Assembly: GCF_004402405.1 (NCBI RefSeq)
Contig: NZ_SOFE01000001.1
Span: 87,370-151,369, forward strand
DNA: 64,000 bases
Direction of reading: 5' to 3'
From: Cryobacterium levicorallinum
Lineage (GTDB): Bacteria > Actinomycetota > Actinomycetes > Actinomycetales > Microbacteriaceae
Part shown: positions 1-8,800 of the stretch, in pieces
How the letters are laid out: each line of letters begins with the position of its first letter
Numbering within the stretch: position 1 is the first letter of the stretch
Translations under genes and position numbers: made by a program
Notes under the pieces: model-generated
Told to the model about the DNA's origin: nothing
What the model saw: the letters and a program-made list of their open reading frames with translations, nothing else
The model's database searches: none

Positions 1-193
1 CCTCGATAATGTCGCGCGCCGGACGGCCGTGGGCGGTGTCGTCCTTCGCCACTCCCCATTCCCGCGCCCAGGCAGCCCAGGAGCGGTCGACCGCCGGCGT
101 GGAGTCGATGAGGGTGCCGTCCATATCGAACAGCACGGCATCGAAGGTGCGCCCTTGCAGAACGTTCTCGGTGGGCAAGCTCGCGTGGGGCAT
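1..193 (-). CDS. HAD-superfamily hydrolase, N-terminal part (truncated by window edge)
   Basis: The first 64 codons of a minus-strand gene are visible; the rest lies beyond base 1. Residues about 20-27 read VLFDMDGTL, the HAD motif I with the nucleophilic and acid/base aspartates, followed by the IDSTPAV stretch typical of the beta-phosphoglucomutase/phosphoglycolate-phosphatase-like subclass with an inserted alpha-helical cap. The ATG at 193 is preceded by AAAGGACAG, a good ribosome binding site. Substrate cannot be told from the N-terminus; a sugar-phosphate phosphatase is most likely from family knowledge. Confidence 0.85.
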   Translation of the reverse strand, partial: MPHASLPTENVLQGRTFDAVLFDMDGTLIDSTPAVDRSWAAWAREWGVAKDDTAHGRPARDIIE

Positions 194-332
194 CCACTGT
201 CCTTTCGTCGATTTGTCGGGTGACTGCCGTGCAGCGGCCCCGCATTAACGGTAGCCCACGCGTCCGCGACGTCGGTTGGTGTGGTCTGGGCCGGTATCGT
301 TGGGTGCAACAACCGAGCTGGGAGACCGTACC

Positions 333-1076
333 GTGTGGACGACCGTTCTGGTGATTGCGGCCGTGCTGATCGGCTCGAGCATGCAGCGCATCACCGGCAT
401 GGGGTTCGCCCTGGTCGCTGCGCCCTTTCTGGTCCTGCTGTTGGGGCCGATTGACGGTGTCATCGTCGTCAACGTCTGCGGGGCCCTTACCGCCGGGGTG
501 ATCCTGACGCGCGTGTTTCGAGACGTGGACTGGCGGCGCTACGGAATTCTGGCGGCCTGCGCCGTGATCGGCATCGTGCCGGGCTCCTACGTTTTGCAGT
601 TCGTACCGGTGGCGTGGCTTGAGATCTCGATCGGTGTACTCGTGGCCGCCGGGCTGACCGTATCGGTGAATCTCGGCCGGGTGGTCGTGCGGGACCGGCT
701 GAGTTTTCGCGTGATAGCCGGCATGACCAGCGGGGTCATGAACACGACGGCCGGCGTCGGCGGCCCGGCAGTGAGCATCTACGCGATCGCCACAGGCTGG
801 CCGCAGCGGTCCTTCGCCGCGACCATGCAGCCGTACTTTCTGACCATCGGGCTGGCCTCGTTGTCGTCCAAATTCGCCCTCGGATCCGCCGGCGTGCCGG
901 AGCTGCCCGTGCTGGTCTGGATTCTGATCGGGTGTGCCTGCATCGTCGGGCTCATCGTCGGCGACCTGCTGTCGCGGGTGATCGAGCCGCACGTAGCCCG
1001 CCGCCTGCTCGTGATAGTGGCGTACCTGGGGTCGTTTGCGACGATCGTGCGCGGCGTGCTCGAGCTGCTCGCCTGA
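333..1076 (+). CDS. TSUP/TauE-SafE family membrane permease
   Basis: The 247-residue protein is almost entirely hydrophobic, with about eight membrane segments and the early motif SSMQRITGMGFALVAAP. It has the internal glycine/asparagine-rich repeat SGVMNTTAGVGGPAVSIY around residues 130-150. Both are typical of the TSUP family (sulfite/sulfonate exporter TauE/SafE, YfcA), which moves sulfur-containing or other small organic anions across the cytoplasmic membrane. GTG at 333 is chosen because GGGAG lies about 10 bases upstream. An in-frame TTG at 276 would add a non-hydrophobic 19-residue leader with no ribosome binding site. It is monocistronic, divergent from the HAD gene. The substrate is unknown. 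Confidence 0.85.
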   Translation: MWTTVLVIAAVLIGSSMQRITGMGFALVAAPFLVLLLGPIDGVIVVNVCGALTAGVILTRVFRDVDWRRYGILAACAVIGIVPGSYVLQFVPVAWLEISIGVLVAAGLTVSVNLGRVVVRDRLSFRVIAGMTSGVMNTTAGVGGPAVSIYAIATGWPQRSFAATMQPYFLTIGLASLSSKFALGSAGVPELPVLVWILIGCACIVGLIVGDLLSRVIEPHVARRLLVIVAYLGSFATIVRGVLELLA

Positions 1077-1096
1077 CCGCGCGAGACGCCGCGGGG

Positions 1097-1858
1097 CTAG
1101 ATCGTGAAGTCGGCGCCTTCGACCGTGACGGACTCACCGGTAGCGGGATTGGCCAGGTGATGCGCGGCATCCGTTTGCATCGGTTGTTCGTCAGGGTAGG
1201 TAGCCGTCACCAGAATGGGCATGTGATCTGAGGTGCCCTGCGGAAGGGTCTCCACGTTGGTGATCGCCAGGCCCATCGAGGTTGCGAGGTCGAAGTGTCC
1301 GCGAAAGAACTTGTACCGGGTGTAGGTGCGGGTGTCGCTGAGGGTCAGGTCGTAACCGGACTGGTTGACCTTGTTGCCGAGCTTGCCCTGGAAGATCGGG
1401 TAGTTGTAATCGCCGACCATCAGGGTCGGCAGACCGGGGCCGAGCAGACTGAGCTCTTCGTGGGCGGTGCGAATCTGTTTGCGGCGCAGGGAGTTGAGCG
1501 CGGTCAGCGGCGCTGCGTGAAAGGATGCGACGACGAGCTCCCGCTGGGCGACGTTGTCGATCAGGCGGGTGGCGATCAGGCGCTCGTGTGCCGGCGCCGC
1601 CAGGTGATCATGCAGGGATTTCTTCAGCGCGAAGGCCTGCGTCTTGATCGCCGTGTAGCGGTCCCGGTTGTAGTAGATGGCCAGGCCCAGCCGGTTGCGC
1701 CGGGTCGCGTCGGCGAGGTGCAGAGTGCCGACCTCGGCCGGCAGGTCGATGGTGTTGCATTCCTGCAGGCAGAGAATGTTGGGACTGTAACGCTCGGACA
1801 GCGCGACCAGTTCGCCGCTGGCACGATTCTTGCGGAGGTTGTAACTAATGACCCTCAT
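1097..1858 (-). CDS. Endonuclease/exonuclease/phosphatase (EEP) family hydrolase
   Basis: The 253-residue protein has the family's ordered active-site signatures: N-terminal MRVISYNLRKN, LQECN (metal-binding Glu, about residue 33), HAAPL, MVGDYNYP (Asp/Asn pair, about 146-153) and GTSDHMPILV (Asp-His near residue 210). EEP enzymes are metal-dependent phosphodiesterases acting on DNA, phosphoinositides or other phosphoesters. No signal peptide is seen, so it is presumably cytoplasmic. The last 35 residues after the SDH box are unrelated, low-complexity sequence. It is convergent with the TSUP permease gene with only 20 bases between stops. Substrate is not predictable. Confidence 0.85.
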   Translation of the reverse strand: MRVISYNLRKNRASGELVALSERYSPNILCLQECNTIDLPAEVGTLHLADATRRNRLGLAIYYNRDRYTAIKTQAFALKKSLHDHLAAPAHERLIATRLIDNVAQRELVVASFHAAPLTALNSLRRKQIRTAHEELSLLGPGLPTLMVGDYNYPIFQGKLGNKVNQSGYDLTLSDTRTYTRYKFFRGHFDLATSMGLAITNVETLPQGTSDHMPILVTATYPDEQPMQTDAAHHLANPATGESVTVEGADFTI

Positions 1859-1973
1859 GGCACCCGTCTCAGACTTGATGGCTTTGAGACAAGCCTACGG
1901 CTCTCGCCCGCGTTGAAATTGAACTTCTATCGCAAATTGGGATATACGCAGGCGGCATCCAGTCTGCGCCGGG

Positions 1974-3341
1974 TTAGCCGGCACCGACGATGAACATCGT
2001 CGCGATGAAGACCAGACCGGCCGCCAGAAAAGTGATCGTGGTGTAACCAAGAATGTCGCGCATTTTCAGCCCGGCGATCGCCAGAAGCGGAAGCGCCCAG
2101 AACGGCTGAATCATGTTGGTCCACTGGTCGCCGTAGGAGACGGCCATGATGGCGACGGAGGGGTCAACGCCGAGCCGTTCGGCCGCGTCGAGCATGATCG
2201 GGCCCTGCACGGCGAATTGGCCGCCGCCGGAGGGCACGAAGAAGTTCACCAGTCCGGCCGCCAGCAACGCCATCACGCCAAACGTCGCCGGAGTCGACAC
2301 GTTCACGAAGAAGTCAGAGAATACCCCGATCAGCCCGGATCCGACCATCATGCCGAGGATGCCGGCGTACAGCGGAAACTGCAGCAGGATATCGCCGACG
2401 TTGGAGGCGGCATCCTTGGTCAGCCGAATCAGTTCGAACGGGTTACGCACCAGCAGGAATATGAGCGCGAGGAATGTCCAGTTGACGATGTCGAGCGTGA
2501 GGGTACCGCCCTCGACGAAGTGAACGACCAGGTAGGCGACGAGGGCGAGCCCCACGATCAGGGTCATTATGCGGCTGGCATCGAGCCGGTCAGCGGGCGT
2601 CACGACCGATTCCTCGGCGACCTGCTTATCGCGGGCATCGACCTCAAGCACGAAGATCGGGGCGTTACGCCGCGGGGCGACGAGGGCCAGCGCCAGCGCG
2701 ACCACCACGATGGTGGCGACGGCCGCCAAAATATTCCACAGCGAGAATGTGGTGTCGCTGAGCGAAATGGTGCGCCCCAGTTGCTCGGCCAGGAAGGAGC
2801 CCTCGGTGGCGGCGGTGAGCGGTCCCGACCCGGAATATCCCATGTGCCAGATCACAAAGCCGGAGTAGCCGGCGGCAACCAGGAGCGGGAAGTGCACCGG
2901 AACGCCCTTCGCGCGCAGCTGAAAAGCCACCTCCTTGGCGAGCAGCCCCCCGACTACGAGGCCGAGGCCCCAGGTGATCAGGCACGCCACCGCGGCGATG
3001 GTGAAGACGAAAACGTAGGCCTGAAGCGCCGTGCGTGGCACAGCACCCAGACGAACCAGCAGCCGGTGCACCGGGGTCGTGTTGGCCAGAATGTGCCCGA
3101 GCAGCAGCACGAGGGCCATCTGGGTCATGAAGGCGAGCAGCCCCGCGAGACCGTCGCCCCAACTGCGCACGACATCGATCGGGCCGGAATCGGTGAGCAC
3201 CAGGGCCAGAATCGCCACGATCACGGTCAGCACGATCACGAACACGAGCGCGCTCGGAATGAATCGTTCGACGAGCGAATTTATCGGGCGCATGAACGCA
3301 GCGGCTGGGCCGCTTGCGCGCTTCTCGGTGGCAGTTGACAC
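1974..3341 (-). CDS. Short-chain fatty acid transporter, AtoE family
   Basis: The 455-residue polytopic membrane protein has around 10-12 segments. The N-terminus FMRPINSLVERFIPSALVF, the central GLVVGGLLAKEVA and the C-terminal half (NFFVPSGGGQFAVQGPIM, YGDQWTNMIQPFWALPLLAI) are the conserved elements of the AtoE/short-chain fatty acid (butyrate) transporter family, about 440 residues. An open frame continues upstream to 4277 but lies opposite the histidine-phosphatase gene. The GTG at 3341 has AGGGGGAAC just upstream and starts at the conserved N-terminus. It is divergent from the histidine phosphatase gene. It likely imports butyrate/acetoacetate-type acids. Confidence 0.88.
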   Translation of the reverse strand: MSTATEKRASGPAAAFMRPINSLVERFIPSALVFVIVLTVIVAILALVLTDSGPIDVVRSWGDGLAGLLAFMTQMALVLLLGHILANTTPVHRLLVRLGAVPRTALQAYVFVFTIAAVACLITWGLGLVVGGLLAKEVAFQLRAKGVPVHFPLLVAAGYSGFVIWHMGYSGSGPLTAATEGSFLAEQLGRTISLSDTTFSLWNILAAVATIVVVALALALVAPRRNAPIFVLEVDARDKQVAEESVVTPADRLDASRIMTLIVGLALVAYLVVHFVEGGTLTLDIVNWTFLALIFLLVRNPFELIRLTKDAASNVGDILLQFPLYAGILGMMVGSGLIGVFSDFFVNVSTPATFGVMALLAAGLVNFFVPSGGGQFAVQGPIMLDAAERLGVDPSVAIMAVSYGDQWTNMIQPFWALPLLAIAGLKMRDILGYTTITFLAAGLVFIATMFIVGAG

Positions 3342-3500
3342 GATGGTTCCCCCTGATTTGCTACAACATTGTGGCTCAGGGCGTTTGCACTGACGTATTA
3401 AACGTAGCAGGCGGGTCGTCCGTTCCCCCGTCGGGGCACCTGTGGCTGGGTCGAAACGTAGACTTGACCTGCCGCACAGCGGCAACCGCGAGGGAGCAGC

Positions 3501-4100
3501 ATGACCCAGAACGACATCGTTCTTATTCGCCACGGGCAGACGGAATGGAGCATCTCCGGCCAGCACACCGGGCGCACCGACGTTCCACTGACCGATTTCG
3601 GCCGTCAACAAGCGGATGCCCTCGGCGAGATGCTGGACGGCCAGCATTTCGATCGGGTCTACTCCAGCCCGCTCGTGCGCGCGTGGGAGACCATGGAGCG
3701 GGCCGGGTACTCCAGCCAGGGCGTGGCGAGCGACGACGTGCTCGAATGGGACTACGGGGTCTATGAGGGCCGACGCACCGTGGACATCCGCTCTGAGATA
3801 CCCGGCTGGACCGTGTGGGGTAACCCAATTGTGGGCGGTGAGACCGTCGATGAGGTGGGGGCGCGAGCCGACCTCGCGATCGAGGAATGCCTCGCCGCCG
3901 AGGGTCGTGTCGCCGTCTTCGCCCACGGACATTTTCTGCGTATCATGACCGCGCGCTGGATGGGCCTGCCGGCAATCGCCGGCAAGAACCTCAGCCTCGG
4001 CACTGCAACCGTCTCCACCCTCGGCTGGGAACGCGAGAACCGGGTGCTGCAGATGTGGAACGACGCCTGCCATCTGAGCTCGATGGACCCGGTGGTCTGA
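3501..4100 (+). CDS. Histidine phosphatase (phosphoglycerate-mutase-like) family protein
   Basis: The 199-residue protein starts with IVLIRHGQTEW (residues 6-16), the RHG motif carrying the phospho-accepting His11. It contains VYSSPLVRAWET and the second catalytic histidine in AHGHFLRIM (about residue 142). This arrangement is typical of small cofactor-independent broad-specificity phosphatases of the dPGM superfamily (CobC/GpmB-like). A GAGGGAGCAGC ribosome binding site precedes the ATG. The gene stands alone. Whether the substrate is a glycolytic, cobalamin or nucleotide phosphate cannot be said. Confidence 0.88.
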   Translation: MTQNDIVLIRHGQTEWSISGQHTGRTDVPLTDFGRQQADALGEMLDGQHFDRVYSSPLVRAWETMERAGYSSQGVASDDVLEWDYGVYEGRRTVDIRSEIPGWTVWGNPIVGGETVDEVGARADLAIEECLAAEGRVAVFAHGHFLRIMTARWMGLPAIAGKNLSLGTATVSTLGWERENRVLQMWNDACHLSSMDPVV

Positions 4101-4115
4101 CGCAGCACGGACCAA

Positions 4116-4133
4116 TACCCCTAGTTCGGGGTA
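4116..4133. terminator. Short hairpin after histidine phosphatase gene
   Basis: TACCCC-TAGTTC-GGGGTA forms a perfect 6-bp stem with a 6-base loop, 15 bases after the stop codon at 4100. There is no U-run, so it is a weak terminator at best. It lies immediately upstream of the small reading frame at 4146 and could equally be a regulatory dyad. Confidence 0.35.
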
Positions 4134-4145
4134 GGAAGATTCTTT

Positions 4146-4289
4146 GTGTTGAAACCGTTGTCGTTGGGGCGTGCGAACGGAACTTCGACCGACGTGTTCA
4201 TGTTTCAGCTCTCTCTGGACCGGCAGCAGGCCTCGGCCCAGAACCTGACTTGGCAGGTGGCCGCGCCCGTCGAGCAAGCCACCGGGTGA
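4146..4289 (+). CDS. Possible 47-aa small protein, unknown
   Basis: A GTG with AGGAAG six bases upstream opens a 47-codon frame with plausible amino-acid composition (core LSLDRQQASAQNLTWQVAAP). It has no family resemblance I recognise, no membrane segment and no cysteines. It may be a genuine small gene or the tail of a lost one. The support is only the ribosome binding site and the absence of any other gene in the 230-base gap. Confidence 0.25.
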   Translation: MLKPLSLGRANGTSTDVFMFQLSLDRQQASAQNLTWQVAAPVEQATG

Positions 4290-4327
4290 GGACGTGGGTA
4301 ACGTATTGTCCCCACGCCCTCGCCGGT

Positions 4328-4618
4328 TCAGCGCACCGGCACCCAGGTACCCTTCACGCGCTCGGTGATCAGGGACGCCCGCAACTCGGCGACGACGCGC
4401 AGGTCGGCCACCACGTGGGCGCCGATCCGCAGGGCCGACGCCGCGTCATCCGCTGTGAAACGCACGATGACCCGGGCCGCGCCGGCGACGATGGTGAGGT
4501 CGGAGGCCTCCACCGTGGTGAATTCGGCCGCCGCCGCTGCGGCCCGCGGCACGACCGAGGCGGGTTCCGTTCCCGGGTGCAGGGAGTCGATACTCATGGT
4601 GACGCGATAAGAAGGCAT
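4328..4618 (-). CDS. Conserved hypothetical protein, 96 aa
   Basis: The 96-residue protein has the form of a small beta-alpha domain: an N-terminal strand YRVTMSID, an alanine-rich middle, then SDLTIVAGAARVIVRFTADDAASALRIGAHVVADL. No catalytic motif is obvious. The gene is divergent from the next plus-strand gene, with only 61 bases between start codons, so they may share a promoter region. I do not recognise the family. Codon use matches the chromosome. Confidence 0.6.
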   Translation of the reverse strand: MPSYRVTMSIDSLHPGTEPASVVPRAAAAAAEFTTVEASDLTIVAGAARVIVRFTADDAASALRIGAHVVADLRVVAELRASLITERVKGTWVPVR

Positions 4619-4679
4619 GGTTTCAGGGTACGGGTACTGCTTTACTGATTGGGTCCCTCATCCCCAAGTTCGGAGACCC

Positions 4680-4976
4680 ATGACTTTCACGGCCACGATC
4701 GTTGCCCAGGTTCAGCGCACCAAGCCCGATGCCCTGTGGGCCATCGCGACCGCACTCAGCCGAGAGGTCAGTGGCACATCGGCCGCGGACGCGTTCATTG
4801 CACTGCCGGACGGCGGTCGGGTCGAGGTGGAGATTGCCAAGTTCGGCGAAAGCCTGCCGTTGGCGATCGACGTCGTCGATGCGCGCGGCGCGGCCGAGGC
4901 GCGGGCATCCGCTCAGAATATTCTGGACCTGCTGGAGCAGTCCACCGGTTGGCAGGTTGACCACCTGCACGACTGA
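4680..4976 (+). CDS. Conserved hypothetical protein, 98 aa
   Basis: The 98-residue protein has N-terminal MTFTATIVAQVQRTKPDAL, a middle predicted beta segment (DGGRVEVEIAKFGESLPLAIDVVD) and C-terminal helix (AQNILDLLEQSTGWQVDHL). It looks like a small alpha/beta domain of unknown role. ATG 4680 with CGGAG upstream is preferred over an in-frame start at 4617, which would run back across the divergent promoter. It is probably transcribed with the glutaredoxin-like gene that follows 49 bases later. Confidence 0.6.
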   Translation: MTFTATIVAQVQRTKPDALWAIATALSREVSGTSAADAFIALPDGGRVEVEIAKFGESLPLAIDVVDARGAAEARASAQNILDLLEQSTGWQVDHLHD

Positions 4977-5025
4977 AACGGATGTCCACCCGCGGCACAC
5001 AGGCGCGCCGCCTAGGATCGTTAGC

Positions 5026-5298
5026 ATGACTGAAACCATTGCCCCCGCTGCTCGCATCACGATGTATGGAGCCCAGTGGTGCGGCGACTGCCGTCGTTCC
5101 AAGTCACTGCTCGACCGCCTCGAGGTGGACTACGACTATGTCGACCTGCTGCTCGTCGAGGATGGCGCCGACCGCGCCCGCGCCATCAGCGGCCGCACCA
5201 ACATTCCGGTCATTGTGTTTCCCGACGACACTCACATGGTGGAGCCGAGCGACGCCGAGGTGCGCACGAAGCTCGTGGCGCTCGGCCGCATCAGCTGA
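5026..5298 (+). CDS. Glutaredoxin-like (mycoredoxin-type) thiol-disulfide protein
   Basis: The 90-residue protein has a thioredoxin/glutaredoxin fold. YGAQWCGDCRRSK carries a CxxC active site (Cys-Gly-Asp-Cys) after the first strand, NIPVIVFPDD contains the cis-proline of the fold, and a terminal helix follows. Actinobacterial proteins of this size act as mycoredoxins, reducing mycothiol mixed disulfides in the cytoplasm. CGDC, rather than the usual CGYC/CPYC, is a minor variant. An internal ATG within a longer overlapping frame is the correct start because the redox motif lies near its N-terminus. Confidence 0.8.
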   Translation: MTETIAPAARITMYGAQWCGDCRRSKSLLDRLEVDYDYVDLLLVEDGADRARAISGRTNIPVIVFPDDTHMVEPSDAEVRTKLVALGRIS

Positions 5299-5365
5299 GC
5301 ATGCCCGGCGACTGACCGGCTTCGTGCTACTGTCAAAAATCGCAGATACCAATGGGGGTCGCACC

Positions 5366-5689
5366 ATGCACGCAATAACCGCCCAGCCGACTCGACGCCT
5401 TCCGCTCTCGTTGTGGGTGAGCATCGTTCTGTTCGTGCTGTACAGCGCTCTGGGCATCGCCGTCTGCGTGTCACTCCCGACCGACCCCCGCCTGCTGTTT
5501 GCGCTGCTGACCGTGTCGCCACTGTTGTTCATCGGCATGGTCGTCTCGGTGGTTGACATCGTGCGCACCCGCAAACGCGGCGACGCCGGGCAGACCTATA
5601 CCCGGTTGCAGTGGGGTGGCCTCATCCTCGTGGTTGTGGCGATGCCGCTCTGGCTGGCCATTGCCATTCTGATCGTCTCGTTGATCTAG
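5366..5689 (+). CDS. Small integral membrane protein, 107 aa, unknown
   Basis: Three hydrophobic segments are seen: LWVSIVLFVLYSALGIAVCV, LLFALLTVSPLLFIGMVVSV, and a C-terminal LILVVVAMPLWLAIAILIVS. They are linked by a basic loop RTRKRGDAG, which is expected on the cytoplasmic side. No family is recognised. The start follows GGGGGTCGCACC. The gene sits alone between the glutaredoxin-like gene and the gdh terminator. Confidence 0.65.
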   Translation: MHAITAQPTRRLPLSLWVSIVLFVLYSALGIAVCVSLPTDPRLLFALLTVSPLLFIGMVVSVVDIVRTRKRGDAGQTYTRLQWGGLILVVVAMPLWLAIAILIVSLI

Positions 5690-5810
5690 TGCCCTCCAAA
5701 GAGTTTTTCTACCGTTAACAGCCGGGTCCTGGCACGTCACCGCGAGCATGCTCGGCGACTGGATCAACAACTTGCCGTCGCGCGGCTGAGACGGCGGATC
5801 GCCGTCAACA

Positions 5811-5848
5811 AAGCGCTGGAGCACCCTCGAACGGATGCTCCAGCGCTT
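5811..5848. terminator. Strong bidirectional terminator hairpin
   Basis: AAGCGCTGGAGCA and TGCTCCAGCGCTT form a perfect 13-bp stem around a 12-base loop, only 16 bases after the end of gdh (minus strand). The A/T ends give U-rich ends in both directions. It lies in the convergent gap between the small membrane gene and gdh. The segment 5700-5789 between them holds a stretch of plausible coding (SWHVTASMLGDWINNLPS then stop) that may be a decayed gene tail. Confidence 0.75.
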
Positions 5849-5863
5849 CAGCGGGCTAGTCGG

Positions 5864-8800
5864 TCAGCGGCGCACGATGGAGCGCAGCAGCCGCACGGCG
5901 ACCGACAAGGACGCCATGTCGTCCTGCGCGAGGGAGTTGACCTCCTCGAACACGCTGCGCGCCCGGCCGAGCTGTTCGGCGTTGAGTGCTTCCCAGGCGA
6001 GGAGGCGCTCGTCGGGGGCGCCGGCATCCGTTTCATCGAGCACGGACCTGGCCATGTCGGCGACCGTGGAGTACAAGTCGTCGCGCAGGGCAGCACGGGC
6101 GAGGGCCTGCCAACGGTCCTTGCGGGGCAGCTTGGTGATGCGCTCCAGCAGGTTGTCGACACCGAACCGGTTGTACACCGCATAGTAGATGGCCGCGACT
6201 TCGGTGACCGGAAGGTTGGACCGGGCGGCGACCTTGGCCACGTCCAGCAGCGCGTACGCCTCGAAGAGTTCCGACCAGCGGCGACCGAGATCGTCGGGCA
6301 GGCCCCATTCTTTGGCCTGCTCCTGCTGGGTTTCGAGGCGTTTGAGGTCGGCGCCCTGCAGGTATTCCCCGAGGTGCTCGCGCATCAGCGCGACCTGCGG
6401 CTGGTACTTTGCGATCACCCCGGCGACGGGCATATTGCCCCCATGGTTAACCTGCCAACGCACCGCACGGTCGAGCAGCCGGCGAATGTCGAGGTGAATC
6501 GCCGTCCACTTCTCGGTCGGGAACGATGACGGCAGCGCGTTGAGCTCGTCTACCATCTCGTTCAACTCGAAAATCTCCCGGAGGGCCACGAAGGCTCGCG
6601 CGATCGTCGCCTGGTTCGCCGACGTCTCCTCCATCGTGCGGAACGCGAAGGTGATGCCGCCCAGGTTGATCATGTCGTTCGCTACGACCGTCGCGATGAT
6701 CTCCCGGCGAAGCGGATGCGTATCCAACTCGGCATCGAAACGTTCAGACAGGTGCGTCGGGAAATACCAGCGCAGGGTGCTGCCGAACCACGGGTCATCG
6801 GCCAGATCGCTGTCGCGCAGCGCGTTGGCCAGTTCGATCTTGGCGTAGGCCGCCAGCACGCTGAGCTCGGGGCTGGTCAGCCCCTGGCCCTGGTCGAGGC
6901 GCTCGCGCAGCGTGGCCGTCGTCGGCAGTGCCTCGAGCTCACGCTGCAGATCGCCGGATGCTTCGAGCCAGTTCATCAGGCGCTCGTAGCTCGGGCTCCA
7001 GTTATTGACGAGGACCCGGTCGTTGAGCAGCAGAATGTTCTGATCGACGTTATCGACCAGAACCAGGCGGCCGACCTCGTCGGTCATCTCGGCCAGAAAC
7101 TCGGCCCGTTCGGCGGGGTCGAGCTTGCCGGCGGCGACCATACGGTCCACGAAGATCTTGATATTGACTTCGTGGTCGGAGCAGTCCACTCCGGCCGAGT
7201 TGTCGATCGCGTCGGTGTTGAGAATGACGCCATTGAGGGCAGCTTCAATGCGCCCGAGCTGGGTGAAGCCGAGGTTTCCTCCCTCACCGACGACCTTGAC
7301 TCGCAGGTCCTTGCCGTCGACGCGAATGGAATCGTTGGCCTTATCGCCAACCTGCGCTGCGGTCTCGGTGCTGGCCTTCACGTAGGTGCCGATTCCGCCG
7401 TTGTAGAGCAGATCGGTCGGGGCCAGCAGAATTGCGCGCAGCAGCTCCGGCGGGCTCAGGTGCGTCGTGCCCTCGGGCAAACCGAGCACGACCTGTACCT
7501 CAGCCGAGATCGGAACAACCTTGGACTGGCGCGGAAAGACGCCGCCGCCGGCGCTGATCAGGTCGGTCGCGTAGTCGGCCCAGGAGGAACGCGGCAGTTC
7601 GAACAACCGCTTGCGCTCGGCAAAGGAAAGCGCCGGGTTGGGGGTCGGGTCCAGGAAGATGTGGCGATGGTCGAAGGCCGCGACGAGCTTGGTGTGCTTG
7701 GAGAGCAGCATGCCGTTGCCGAACACGTCGCCGGACATGTCGCCGACGCCGACCACGGTGAACTCCTCGGACTGGGCGTCGACGCCGAGCTCGCTGAAGT
7801 GGCGTTTGACCGACTCCCACGCGCCCTTGGCCGTGATGCCCATCTCCTTGTGGTCGTATCCGACCGAACCGCCAGAGGCGAAGGCGTCGCCGAGCCAGAA
7901 ACCGTACTCAGCGGCGAGTTCGTTGGCGATATCCGAGAACGAGGCGGTTCCCTTGTCGGCCGCGACGACGAGGTAGGTGTCCGCGTCATCGTGGCTGACC
8001 ACGCGGTTCGGCGGAACAACCCGTTCACCCTCGGGCGTTGCCACGAGGTTGTCAGTCAAATCGAGCAGCCCGCGCACGAAGGTTTGGTAGCTCGCGATGC
8101 CCTCGGCCATCCACGCCGCCCGGTCCAGTGCCGGATCTGGCAGCTTCTTGGCGAAGAATCCGCCCTTGGCACCGGTCGGCACAATGACGGCGTTCTTGAC
8201 CGTCTGCGCTTTGACCAGCCCGAGCACCTCGGTGCGAAAGTCCTCGCGGCGGTCCGACCAGCGCAGGCCACCCCGGGCAACCTTGCCGAACCGCAGGTGC
8301 ACGCCCTCGACGCGCGGCGAGTACACCCAGATTTCGTACATCGGTCGCGGTGAGGGCATCTGCTCGATCTGCGACGGATCGAGTTTAATGCTCAGATACG
8401 GCTTGTACTGGAAGAAGTTAGTGCGAAGCGACGCTTCGATCAGCGTGATCAGGGTGCGCAGCACCCGGTCGGCGTCGAGGGTCGCGACCTGCTCCATGGC
8501 CAGGGTGAGCTGGTCGCGCACGTCGGCGACGCGCAGCATCCGCTCATCGTCGGCGAGATCTGGGTCGAATCGGGCTTCGAATAGTGACACCAGGCCACGC
8601 GTAACGGCCGGGTTGGCGAGCAGGGCGTTGGCGACGAAACCGTAGGAGTTGGTGTTGCCGATCTGGCGCAGATATTTGGCGTAGCTGCGCAGGATGACGA
8701 CGCGGTGCCACGGCAGGCCGTCCTGCAGAACCAGGCGATCGAGGCTGTCGGACTCGATGGCGCCGCTGATCGCAGCACCAAACGAGTCGGCCAGCAGAGT

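Noticed and set aside
2217..3338. 373-codon plus-strand frame opposite the fatty-acid transporter
   Set aside because: Extremely His/Gly/Glu/Arg-rich, non-protein-like sequence antisense to a clear AtoE-family gene.
3342..4277. N-terminal extension of the fatty-acid transporter frame
   Set aside because: It lies opposite the well-supported histidine phosphatase gene. Family length and the GTG with ribosome binding site at 3341 fix the start.
5700..5789. Plus-strand tail-like peptide ending in GDWINNLPSRG
   Set aside because: About 30 codons without start or recognisable family. Noted in the terminator entry but not supported as a gene.
6716..8353. 545-codon plus-strand open frame opposite gdh
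   Set aside because: It is an antisense shadow of the high-GC gdh coding sequence, with biased composition (Val/Gly/Ala/Arg-rich) and no family resemblance. The same applies to 8705-9889 and 9890-10678.
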